From: CAVXFL01 sp963761015
GTDB lineage: Bacteria; Pseudomonadota; Alphaproteobacteria; Acetobacterales; Acetobacteraceae
Direction of reading: 5' to 3'
Length of the DNA stretch: 64,000 bases
Assembly (NCBI GenBank): GCA_963761015.1
Contig: CAVXFL010000022.1
Coordinates: forward strand, 1-64,000
This document shows positions 17,920 through 26,067 of this stretch, piece after piece. Made by a program: the position numbers and the translations under genes. The notes under the pieces are model-generated. The model had not been told where the DNA came from and ran no database searches. It saw only the letters and a list, made by a program, of their open reading frames with translations. How positions within the stretch are numbered: the stretch's first letter is position 1; each line of letters opens with the position of its first letter.

Positions 17920-19358
17920 TCAAAACTGTTCCGAGTGCGACACGCGCCATTGTCCGCGGCCGGTGTTCTTGATGTCGCGCAGGATGCGGTCCACCCGATA
18001 CATCAGCGATTTCGATCTCCTCGCCGCTGCCGGGCCAGCGGGTGCCGATGCCGATCGATACCGACAGCGCGGGTTCGTGACCGGCGGCGATGTCCGCCAG
18101 TATCGATGCGCCGCCCACGCGCAGCGCCTCGGCGCGCTCGGCGGCGGCGAAATCGTCCGCTCCGTCCAGCCAGGCGGCGAACTCGTCGCTGCCGAGGCGC
18201 CCGAGCAGGTCGGCCGGCCGGAACGTCGCGCGCAGCAGCGACGCCAAGGCGGACAACGCCGCGTCGCCCGTGTCCAGCCCGGCAGATTTGTTGAGACGCT
18301 CGAGACCGTCCACGTCGATGATCATCAACGTGCCGGGAAGCTGTTCGCGCTCCAGCCGATCGATGCGGCGCGTCAACTCGTCGGCGAACGCGCGGCGGTT
18401 GAACAGCCCGGTGAGCGGATCGTTGCGGCTCTGGTTGGCAAGCTCTTCCTGGATCGCCTCGTGTTCCAGTACGACGCGGATCACGCCGGTCGCCGATCTG
18501 GCGATGTCGCAATCCTCCGCGCTCCATCCTCCCGCCCCGGCGACGCGCCATAACGCCGAGTACTTCCGGCGGCCGGAAGCGGGCGAAGCAGGAGCACACG
18601 AGGTAGTCGCGGCCGCCCAACGTCGCCGTGATCGGGCCGTTGCCCGCCCGCTCCATCAGGGTGACCACGGCCTGCAACACCGCGTCCGAACACGCGCCGG
18701 CCTGGTGGCGAAACAGCTCGGCGGCCGCGTTATTCGTTGTCAGCCTCGGCGCCCTCACGATTGCCGCCCCCTCGGCCGCCACGGCGCCGGCGAGCGCCGA
18801 GAGCGCCGCGGTGACCATTCCGGGCGTCGTGATTTCCTGGCGCAGGCGCCACAGCGTCTCGTCGAGCACGCCGAGGCGCCGCATGGCGGCCGTCGCGGCG
18901 GTCAGCGACCGCTCTTCCTCGGTCACGTCGAGCCCGATACCGCCCGCGCCCAGGAGGCCGCCGGCTTCGTCCAGCAGGGGCGCGGCGGCGAAACTCAGAC
19001 ACACGGCCTCGCCGTCCCGCTTGCGCAGCCACGCGCGGCCGTTGCGCAGCGGCGCCAGCGGCCGAAACGGGTTCAGGCCGTCGCCGAACCGCCCATCCTC
19101 GCAGAGCAACACCTCGCCCGGTTGCCCGAGCAGCGCCGCCGCTGTCCAGCCGAGCGCCGGATCGGGGCCGACGAAGGTGAAGCGGCCCCGGGCATCGGTC
19201 TCGAACACGAGATCGGACGCAGCGAGCAGCCGGTCGTGCCAGCGAATCCCGGAGCCGGGCCCGGCTGGCGGCAAGCTCGGAGGCCGGTCCGGGCCGGTTG
19301 GCCTCGGCGCGCTTGCCCGGTTGGTGCGGAAACCCGCGAGTGCGCTCGGTTTGGTCAT
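17920..19358 (-). CDS. PAS-GGDEF diguanylate cyclase-type protein (two frameshifts)
   Basis: Signalling protein with an N-terminal PAS-like region (LVFETDARGRFTFVGPDPALG), a linker domain and a C-terminal GGDEF domain beginning NDPLTGLFNRRAFADEL. The active-site loop reads RLGSDEF, with Ser for the second Gly. The inhibitory RxxD site (RPAD) is five residues upstream. Two one-base insertions break the frame: near 18535-18538 (C-run) and at 18007. Correcting both gives about 478 residues ending NTGRGQWRVSHSEQF. The start at 19358 is the best of several. The GSDEF change may reduce cyclase activity, so it may act as a c-di-GMP sensor. It diverges from dapD. Confidence 0.75.
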
Positions 19359-19539
19359 TGCCACCGGTTCGACTGCCGTCTCCAATTTGACCCTCAGGCG
19401 TAAAGAGGTGGTTAGCAAACCTCCGGCCCGCGTGGGCGGCCGGCCGCCGATCGCCCACGGCCGCACCGGCCGCATCGCGTTGACAGGCACCCTGGCGCTG
19501 CGCATGGTCCGGCCCCGTTCGTGGCGAAGGCTTTCCCCA

Positions 19540-20394
19540 ATGGACATCGACAGGCTGCGCGCCACGATCGACGAGCAGTGGGAGCGCCGCGACGCGCTGT
19601 CCGCGGCTTCCACCGGCCCGGCACGCGAAGCGGTCGAGGCGGCGCTGGCCGCGCTCGATGCCGGACGGCTGCGCGTGGCCGAACCCACCGCAGGCGCGGA
19701 CGGCGCCGGTGGCTGGACGGTGAACCAGTGGCTGAAGAAAGCCGTGCTGCTCTCGTTCCGGTTGCACAATTCGGCACCCATGCCGGGCACCGGCGGCGCG
19801 CCCGTCTATGACAAAGTCGCCATGAAATTCGCCGGCTGGGACGCCGGGCGCTTTGCCGAGGCCGGGTTCCGCGCGGTTCCGGGCGCGGTGGTGCGCCGCG
19901 CCGCCTATGTCGCGCCCGGCGTCGTGCTCATGCCGTGTTTCGTCAACGTCGGCGCCTATGTCGATCAGGGCACCATGATCGACACCTGGGCGACGGTCGG
20001 AAGCTGCGCCCAGATCGGCCGCAACTGCCATATCAGCGGCGGCGTCGGCATCGGCGGCGTGCTGGAGCCGCTGCAAGCGAATCCCGTCATCGTCGAGGAC
20101 GACTGCTTCATCGGCGCCCGCTCCGAGGTCGCCGAGGGTGTGATCCTCGAGCGGGGCAGCGTGCTGGCGATGGGCGTGTTCCTCGGCGCCTCCACGAAGA
20201 TCGTGGATCGAGCGACCGGCGAGGTGTTCATGGGCCGGGTGCCCGCCTATTCCGTCGTGGTGCCCGGCGCCCTGCCCGGCCGGACGCTGCCGGACGGCGG
20301 TGCAGGACCCTTGCTCGCTTGCGCGGTAATCGTGAAGCGGGTGGACGCGCGCACGCGCGAGAAAACCTCGATCAACGAGTTGCTGCGCGATTGA
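19540..20394 (+). CDS. dapD: 2,3,4,5-tetrahydropyridine-2,6-dicarboxylate N-succinyltransferase
   Basis: Lysine/peptidoglycan biosynthesis enzyme of the succinylase branch; it uses succinyl-CoA to acylate tetrahydrodipicolinate. The 284-residue protein has the N-terminal helical domain (MDIDRLRATIDEQWE), a left-handed beta-helix of hexapeptide repeats (CAQIGRNCHISGGVGIGGVL) and the conserved end TREKTSINELLRD. The length matches the family. Its TGA overlaps the TTG start of dapE. The start is set by homology, because upstream in-frame codons have no family counterpart. Confidence 0.96.
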   Translation: MDIDRLRATIDEQWERRDALSAASTGPAREAVEAALAALDAGRLRVAEPTAGADGAGGWTVNQWLKKAVLLSFRLHNSAPMPGTGGAPVYDKVAMKFAGWDAGRFAEAGFRAVPGAVVRRAAYVAPGVVLMPCFVNVGAYVDQGTMIDTWATVGSCAQIGRNCHISGGVGIGGVLEPLQANPVIVEDDCFIGARSEVAEGVILERGSVLAMGVFLGASTKIVDRATGEVFMGRVPAYSVVVPGALPGRTLPDGGAGPLLACAVIVKRVDARTREKTSINELLRD

Positions 20395-21517
20395 CCGAGA
20401 CCGACCCCACCCCGCTCGCCCGGGCGCTCATTCGCTGCCCCTCGGTCACGCCCAAAGACGCCCACGCCCAGGACGTGCTCGCCAACGCGCTGACCGCGCT
20501 CGGCTTCGCGGTTCACCGGCTGCGGTTCGGGTCGATCGAAAACCTGTTCGCGCGGATCGGCGATGCCGCACCACATTTCTGCTTTGCCGGGCATACCGAC
20601 GTGGTGCCGGCGGGGACCGGTCGATGGAGCGTCGATCCGTTCGCCGGAGAGAATGCGCGAGGGCGTGCTTTATGGCCGCGGCGCCTGCGACATGAAGGGC
20701 GCGATCGCGGCCTTCGTGGCCGCCGCCGCCGATCATCTCGCCGTGGACGCGCCGCGCGGCTCGATCAGCCTGCTGATCACCGGCGACGAGGAAGGCGAGG
20801 CGGTCGACGGCACGGAAAAGGTGCTGGCCTGGATGCGCGAGCACGGCGCATGTGCCCGATTTCTGTCTGGTCGGGGAGCCGACCAATCCCTCGCGGCTGG
20901 GCGAGATCGTCAAGATCGGCCGGCGCGGAAGCCTGAACGCGCGGGTCACGGTCCACGGCGTCCAGGGGCATTCGGCCTATCCGCAACTCGCCGACAATCC
21001 CGTGCATCGGCTGGTGCGCGCGCTGTCGGCCCTGACCGGGGCGCCGCTGGATGCCGGCACCGCGTGGTTCGAGCCGTCAAGCCTGCAAATCACCAGCATC
21101 GACGTGGGCAATGCCGCCAGCAACGTCATTCCCGAAGCCGCCTCGGCGCGGCTGAACATCCGCTTCAACGACCGCCATACCGGCGCCGCGTTGCGCGCCT
21201 GGCTGCGCTCGGGCATCGCGCAGCACGCCGAGCGCTTCGACCTCGACGTGACCATCAGCGGCGAGGCGTTTCTGACCGAGCCGGGCGAGCACGTGCGGAC
21301 GCTCTGCCGCGCGATCGAGGCGGAAACCGGCCTCGCTCCGCGGCTCGATACGGGCGGCGGCACCTCGGACGCGCGCTTCATCGCCCCACTCTGTCCGGTC
21401 GCCGAGTTCGGCCTGGTGGGCGCGACCATGCACAAGGTGGATGAACGCGTGCCCGCGGCGGAATTGCGCGCTTTGGCACGTATTTATCGGCGCGTGCTGG
21501 CGGCGTTCCTGCCATGA
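20391..21517 (+). CDS. dapE: Succinyl-diaminopimelate desuccinylase (two frameshifts)
   Basis: Dinuclear zinc hydrolase that removes succinate after DapD and DapC have acted. Metal ligands are visible in CFAGHTDVVPAG, in YGRGACDMKGAIAAF and in the TGDEEGEA segment, and the C-terminus keeps GATMHKVDERVP. The start is TTG at 20391, overlapping the dapD stop. One extra base near 20652 (GAGAATG) and another near 20846-20853 shift the frame. Removing both gives about 374 residues, the family length. Because this step is normally essential for making diaminopimelate and dapD is intact, sequencing insertions are far more likely than gene loss. Confidence 0.88.
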
Positions 21518-22095
21518 GCGGCGGCCGGCCCCGCCGGGAACCGCCGAACGTGCTGCTCGGGATTCTGCGCCTGGCGCGGTTCGACGCACGCGGGCTGACG
21601 CAGTTCGGCTCGACCCCCGAGGGGTTCCTGGCGAGCCTCGCCCCGCTGATCGCCTTTCCGCTGGTCGGCGCCGTGCTGCTGCTGGGGCGCGGCGATCCCC
21701 TCGATGCGCTGGCCGAGTTCCTGGCGACGATCTGCACCTTGCTGGCGCCGCCGGTGCTCTCGCACCTGTTCGCGGTCGCGTGGAACCGGGAAGGCGAGTG
21801 GCTGCGCTACGCGACGGCCTTCAACTGGTGCCAATGGGCGATCCCGATGGCCGCGGCGGTCATGCTGCTGCTGGCCGCGATGCTGATCGGGGCCGGCTTG
21901 CCAAATCGCGAAGCCGCCGTAATCGCGCTGGGAGGTCTGGCGGTGTATGCGCTGGCGCTGCACTGGTTCATCGCGCGGAAGGGGCTGCAGCTGTCGATCC
22001 TGCGCGCCACGCTGCTGGTGCTCGGCGTCAATATCGGCACCGGCGTGCTGGTGTTGCTGCCCATGTTGTTTTCGGCCACGCCGAAGGAGGGCTGA
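21514..22095 (+). CDS. Putative membrane protein, first of a tandem pair
   Basis: Unrecognised 193-residue protein with about five hydrophobic segments. The start overlaps the dapE stop by ATGA, so it is probably co-translated. The middle holds GEWLRYATAFNWCQW, which closely matches GRWTRFIAAWNWCNV in the next protein. The two are therefore likely paralogues. No catalytic motif is visible. Placement in the lysine gene operon may only reflect operon growth. Confidence 0.75.
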   Translation: MSGGRPRREPPNVLLGILRLARFDARGLTQFGSTPEGFLASLAPLIAFPLVGAVLLLGRGDPLDALAEFLATICTLLAPPVLSHLFAVAWNREGEWLRYATAFNWCQWAIPMAAAVMLLLAAMLIGAGLPNREAAVIALGGLAVYALALHWFIARKGLQLSILRATLLVLGVNIGTGVLVLLPMLFSATPKEG

Positions 22096-22097
22096 GT

Positions 22098-22667
22098 ATG
22101 GCTGCGATGGCTGCCCTGGGATCGGTGGGCGCCGGAATACAGGGCGCGGTGCTGCTGGCACAGGGCCGGCCAGAAGGGCTGCGCTATGTCGAACCGGGGC
22201 TGGAGGGCGCGCGGCGCAGCTTCTGGGCAGCGCTGATCTGCCTGCCGATGTTCGTCGCGCTGCGGTACGCCGACTGGGCGCACGGGCCGGTTCCGGCGCA
22301 CGCGGCCTCGCTCGACGTGTTCGGCTACCTGATCGGCTGGGCGGGGTTTGCGTTGCTCTCGCGTCCGCTGGTCGTCGCGTTGGGGCGCGAGGGCCGCTGG
22401 ACTCGCTTCATCGCCGCCTGGAACTGGTGCAACGTCGTCCAATACGTGCTGCTGCTGGCGGCGGCCCTGCCCGGGCTGTTCGGCGCCCCGCTTTGGATGC
22501 GCGAAGCGGCGGGGCTGGTCGCGGTGGGCTGGGCGGTGTGGCTTGAATGGTATGCCGCGCGGCTCACCCTGGATGCCGGACCGCTCGCCGCCGCCGCGCT
22601 GACCTGCCTCGACCTGCTGATCGGCCTGGCCCTGGCGAGCGCTATTTCGACGCTGGTGGGCGGCTGA
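22098..22667 (+). CDS. Putative membrane protein, second of a tandem pair
   Basis: Unrecognised 189-residue protein with four or five membrane segments. GGAGG lies 8 bases before the ATG at 22098, two bases after the previous stop. It shares the arrangement Gly-x-Trp, Arg-Phe/Tyr, aromatic-Asn-Trp-Cys and a following long hydrophobic helix with its upstream neighbour. Its last 26 bases overlap the 3' end of truA on the other strand. Function unknown. Confidence 0.75.
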   Translation: MAAMAALGSVGAGIQGAVLLAQGRPEGLRYVEPGLEGARRSFWAALICLPMFVALRYADWAHGPVPAHAASLDVFGYLIGWAGFALLSRPLVVALGREGRWTRFIAAWNWCNVVQYVLLLAAALPGLFGAPLWMREAAGLVAVGWAVWLEWYAARLTLDAGPLAAAALTCLDLLIGLALASAISTLVGG

Positions 22668-23415
22668 ACGGGTCGCAGGCGTAGCGCACCGCAGTCAGGC
22701 AGAGCCCGTGCGCCGGCGCGGTCGGGCCGGCTTCGCGGCGGTCGCCGGCGGCCAGTACGCGGGCGACATCATCCGCTGTCCAGCGCCCCTCGCCGACCAG
22801 CTTCAAGGTTCCGACCATGTTCCGCACCTGGTGGTGCAGGAAGCTGCGGGCCTCGGCGACGACCGTGATCAGGTCGCCGTCGCGCCGCACATCGAGTTGG
22901 CCCAGGGTTCGGAGCGGCGATTTCGCCTGGCAGGCGCTGGCGCGGAACGAGGAGAAGTCGTGCCGCCCCAACAGCGCTTGGGCGGCGCGGTGCATGGCCT
23001 CTGCGTCGAGCCGGTGCGGCACGTGCCAGACGCGCCCGGCATGCAGCGCGGGCGGCGCGTGGCGATCCAGGACCGTGTAGCGGTATGCCCGGCCGATCGC
23101 CGAGAAGCGCGGGTGCCAGTTCTCCGGCGCCGGGCACGCCGCCAGCACCGCCACGGGATTCGGCTTCAGGTGATAGTTCAGGGCATCGCACAGCCGGCCG
23201 GCGGCGAACGCCACCGGCAGGGCGATCGAGGCAACCTGCGCCTCGGCATGCACGCCGGCATCGGTGCGGCCGGCAACGGCGCTGCTCACCGCCTCGCCCC
23301 GGCTCAATCGTGCCGCGGCGGTTTCCAGCACCTCCTGCACGGAAAGCCCGCTCGCCTGGCGTTGCCAGCCCACGAACGGGCGACCGTCATATTCGAGCAG
23401 AAGCGCCCAGTTCAC
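22642..23415 (-). CDS. truA: tRNA pseudouridine(38-40) synthase
   Basis: Cytoplasmic enzyme that isomerises uridines 38-40 in the anticodon arm. The 257-residue protein begins WALLLEYDGRPFVGWQRQ and has the catalytic Asp52 in the motif AGRTDAGVHA. It also has the later conserved FSSFRASACQAKSPLRT and FLHHQVRNMVGTL segments. The length is typical. It converges on the membrane-protein gene and overlaps it by 26 bp. Confidence 0.97.
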   Translation of the reverse strand: MNWALLLEYDGRPFVGWQRQASGLSVQEVLETAAARLSRGEAVSSAVAGRTDAGVHAEAQVASIALPVAFAAGRLCDALNYHLKPNPVAVLAACPAPENWHPRFSAIGRAYRYTVLDRHAPPALHAGRVWHVPHRLDAEAMHRAAQALLGRHDFSSFRASACQAKSPLRTLGQLDVRRDGDLITVVAEARSFLHHQVRNMVGTLKLVGEGRWTADDVARVLAAGDRREAGPTAPAHGLCLTAVRYACDPFSRPPASK

Positions 23416-23436
23416 GGGTAACCGGCTAGGCTGTCA

Positions 23437-23454
23437 CCCCGGCGAAGGCCGGGG
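23437..23454. repeat. Short GC hairpin between truA and sodB
   Basis: CCCCGGC-GAAG-GCCGGGG lies between the sodB stop and the truA start, both on the minus strand. No T-run follows on either strand. The sequence resembles a short palindromic element commonly scattered between genes in high-GC Proteobacteria. It may double as a weak terminator for sodB. Confidence 0.45.
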
Positions 23455-23474
23455 CGACCGATGACGGGAAACGA

Positions 23475-24080
23475 TCAGCCGAGCTGTTGTTCCGCGTATT
23501 CGTAGTTCGCCAGACTGTCGAGCCAGTTCTGCAAGTAGTCCGGCCGACGATTGCGGAAATCCAGATAGTAGCTGTGCTCCCACACGTCGCAGCCGAGCAG
23601 CGCCTTGCCTTCGCCGGTCGCCAGCGGGTTCGACCCGTTCGGCGTCTTGGTCACCTTCAACTTGCCGTCAGGCGCCAGCACCAGCCATGCCCAGCCGGAG
23701 CCGAACTGCCCGGCGCCGGCCGCCTTGAACGCGTCCTTGAATTGCTGCACGCCGCCGAAATCCTCGGTGATCTTCCGCTCCAGCCGACCGGGAACGCGCC
23801 CGCCCGCGGTGGGCGACATCATCGGCCAGAACTGGCAGTGGTTCCAATGCTGCCCGGCGTTGTTGAACACCGGCGCCAGATCCTGCTTGCCGTAGGTGAA
23901 CTTGACGATCTCCTCGAGCGACTTGCCTTTCAGCGCGTCGTTCTTTTCGACGAAGCCGTTGAGCGCCGTCACATAGGCCTGATGGTGCTTGCCATGGTGC
24001 AGCTCCAGCGTCTCCTCGCACATGTGCTTCGCGGCGAGGGCGTTCTTGGCATAGGGAAGCGGCGGAAGTTCGAAGGCCAT
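23475..24080 (-). CDS. sodB: Superoxide dismutase, Fe/Mn family (probably Fe type)
   Basis: Converts superoxide to oxygen and hydrogen peroxide in the cytoplasm. The 201-residue protein starts MAFELPPLPYAKNALA and keeps the metal ligands: His in LELHHGKHHQAYV, His in AGQHWNHCQFW, and Asp and His in GCDVWEHSYYLDFRN. The Gln in FNNAGQHW is in the position typical of iron enzymes. GGAG lies 9 bases upstream of the ATG at 24080. No signal peptide is present. Divergent from the CBS-domain gene across 251 bp. Confidence 0.96.
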   Translation of the reverse strand: MAFELPPLPYAKNALAAKHMCEETLELHHGKHHQAYVTALNGFVEKNDALKGKSLEEIVKFTYGKQDLAPVFNNAGQHWNHCQFWPMMSPTAGGRVPGRLERKITEDFGGVQQFKDAFKAAGAGQFGSGWAWLVLAPDGKLKVTKTPNGSNPLATGEGKALLGCDVWEHSYYLDFRNRRPDYLQNWLDSLANYEYAEQQLG

Positions 24081-24245
24081 GGGAGCATTCTCCGAGCTGT
24101 TTCGGGAAGGTCCAAGGAGCCGGGCGGTCGAAGCCGGGCGGCCCATTGCGCCAATTCGACGTAGGGTTAGCTATTGTTGCCGGCGGGGGCCGTCAAGCGG
24201 GCGGCGCGGCACGTTCGGCCGCGCCAAGCCGGCAAGACGCGCGGG

Positions 24246-24259
24246 TTGACGCAGATCAA
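24246..24259 (+). promoter_or_regulatory. FNR/Anr-type box upstream of the CBS-domain gene
   Basis: TTGACGCAGATCAA differs by one base from the TTGAT-N4-ATCAA consensus and is identical to the 14-mer at 29933-29946. It lies 72 bp before the CBS-domain ATG. A TATCCT hexamer at 24291-24296 could be the -10, but the resulting spacing (box centre near -50) is not the standard -41.5. Confidence 0.5.
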
Positions 24260-24331
24260 CGCGCATCCTCCGATGGCGCGCGAGAAATTGTATCCTCGCG
24301 TGGGAGACATAGGACAGGAGTTCGGACGGCG

Positions 24332-24895
24332 ATGGAAGCCAGGGAGATCATGACGCAGCGGGTCGTCGCGGCGCGGCCGGACGACACCGTCGCCGACGTC
24401 GCGAAGCTGCTGAGCGAGAACTGCATCAGCGCGGTCCCGGTGTGCGACCCCGATGGGCGGCTGCTCGGCATGATCAGCGAGGGCGACCTGATGCGCCCGT
24501 TCGGCCAGGAGAACGCGACGAAGCGCGCCTGGTGGCTGAACATGCTGGCCGAAGGCACGGAACTCGCATCGGGATTCGTCGATTACCTGCGCCTCGATCA
24601 GCACCGCGCGCGGGACCTGATGAGCAGCCCGGCGGTGACCGCGACGGAAGCGGCGAACATCGGCGAGGTGGCCGACCTGCTGTTCCGGCATAAGATCAAG
24701 CGCGTGCCGATCGTGCGCGACGGCAAGGTGGTCGGCGTGGTCAGCCGCGCCGACTTGATCCACACCCTCGCGCGGTCGCCCCAGGCGTTCGACGATCTGT
24801 CGCTGGTTGCGACGCGCGCGGGCGGCAACGCACCGGCGCCCGATTTGCGGCACGTTGCGCCGAAATCCACCGCCGGCCGACCGAGCAGCTCGTAG
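24332..24895 (+). CDS. Tandem CBS-domain protein
   Basis: Cytoplasmic protein of 187 residues with two CBS domains forming one Bateman module. The first starts AREIMTQRVVAARPDDTVAD and ends LLGMISEGDLMRPF. The second starts ARDLMSSPAVTATEAANIGE and ends VVGVVSRADLIHTLA. Such modules bind adenine nucleotides and regulate partner proteins. There is no attached enzyme or transporter domain. The upstream FNR-type box suggests low-oxygen induction, a pattern known for universal-stress and CBS proteins in other Proteobacteria. The partner is unknown. Confidence 0.9.
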   Translation: MEAREIMTQRVVAARPDDTVADVAKLLSENCISAVPVCDPDGRLLGMISEGDLMRPFGQENATKRAWWLNMLAEGTELASGFVDYLRLDQHRARDLMSSPAVTATEAANIGEVADLLFRHKIKRVPIVRDGKVVGVVSRADLIHTLARSPQAFDDLSLVATRAGGNAPAPDLRHVAPKSTAGRPSSS

Positions 24896-24936
24896 CCGCT
24901 GCGCCCGGAGCGCATGACGCGGGGCTGGCTTTCGTC

Positions 24937-26064
24937 TCACGCCACCGTCACGGCCGTCACCCGGCGAAACCGCAGCAGCGCCAGGCCGAGGAACAGAACG
25001 CCGACACTCGCGACGGCGAGAAAATCGCGCCACACGATATCCAGGCCGGCGCCGCGGAACAGGATAGCCTGCGCGAAGCTCACGAAATGCGTCGAGGGTG
25101 AAAGCTGCATGATCGCTTGCAGCGCCGGCGGCATGCTTTCGAGCGGCGTGTTGCTGCCCGACAGGATGTTCATCGGCACCGCGACCAATATGAACAACAG
25201 GCCGAGCTGCGGCATCGAGCGCGCCACGGTGCCGAGAAATATCCCGATCGCGACCGCGAAGAACAGGTAGATCATCACCCCGACCATGAACAGCGGCACC
25301 GATCCGACAATCGGGATGCCGAGCAAGCCGCGCACCACGACGGTCAGCGACACGGCCGCCGCGACCGTGATGACCAGCCCGTTCGCCCAGACTTTCGCCA
25401 TCGCGATCTCGAAGGCGGAGAGCGGCATCACCAGCAGATGGTCCATCGTGCCGTGCTCGCGCTCGCGAATGATCGCCGCGCCGGCCAGGATGATCGCCAG
25501 CATCGTGACGTTGCTGACGATTCCCATGATGCTGTTGAACCACGACGTGGTGCTGTTCGGGTTGTACAGCACGCGAACCGCGATGCCGGGAGCCGGAAGC
25601 GAGGGCCGCTCCGAGCGGGTCACGTAGCGCGCGATCTCGGCGGCGAGGATCTGCTGGATGTAACCCGCGCCGATGCCGGCCTGCATGGCGGCCGTGGCAT
25701 CGACGTTCACCTGCAACCCCGGCTTCCGGCCGGCCTCCAGGTCGCGCTGGAAATGCGGCGGAATGTCGAGCACGAAGGTATAACGCGCGATGTCGAGCAG
25801 ATGATCGACGTCCTTCGCGCCGATCAGTTCGGCCGGCTTGAAGTAGGGCGGCAGGAAAGCCTCGGCGATCCCCCTCGAGAGCGGCGAATGATCCTCGTCG
25901 ACGATGGCGATGGCGGCGTTGTGCAGCTCCATCGAGGTCGTGTTCGCCTGTGCGTAGATCGCCACCGTGAACGCGTAGACGACGAAGCCGAGCAGCACGA
26001 AATCGTGCAGGAAGCTGCGCAGCTCCTTGGTGCCCAGCCAGAAGATGTTGCCTAGCCCGCGCAT
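24937..26064 (-). CDS. yhhJ: ABC-2 type transporter permease (YhhJ type)
   Basis: Membrane protein of 375 residues with one N-terminal segment, a large extracytoplasmic region (about 40-175) and five C-terminal membrane segments. It has the ABC-2 motif AIIREREHGTMDHLLVMPLSAFEI. It is last in a three-gene operon with an HlyD-like protein and an ATPase-permease fusion, the same set as E. coli yhiI-rbbA-yhhJ. It starts 3 bp after the rbbA stop. It presumably pairs with the permease half of RbbA in the membrane. The exported substrate is unknown. Confidence 0.88.
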   Translation of the reverse strand: MRGLGNIFWLGTKELRSFLHDFVLLGFVVYAFTVAIYAQANTTSMELHNAAIAIVDEDHSPLSRGIAEAFLPPYFKPAELIGAKDVDHLLDIARYTFVLDIPPHFQRDLEAGRKPGLQVNVDATAAMQAGIGAGYIQQILAAEIARYVTRSERPSLPAPGIAVRVLYNPNSTTSWFNSIMGIVSNVTMLAIILAGAAIIREREHGTMDHLLVMPLSAFEIAMAKVWANGLVITVAAAVSLTVVVRGLLGIPIVGSVPLFMVGVMIYLFFAVAIGIFLGTVARSMPQLGLLFILVAVPMNILSGSNTPLESMPPALQAIMQLSPSTHFVSFAQAILFRGAGLDIVWRDFLAVASVGVLFLGLALLRFRRVTAVTVA

Positions 26065-26067
26065 GCG

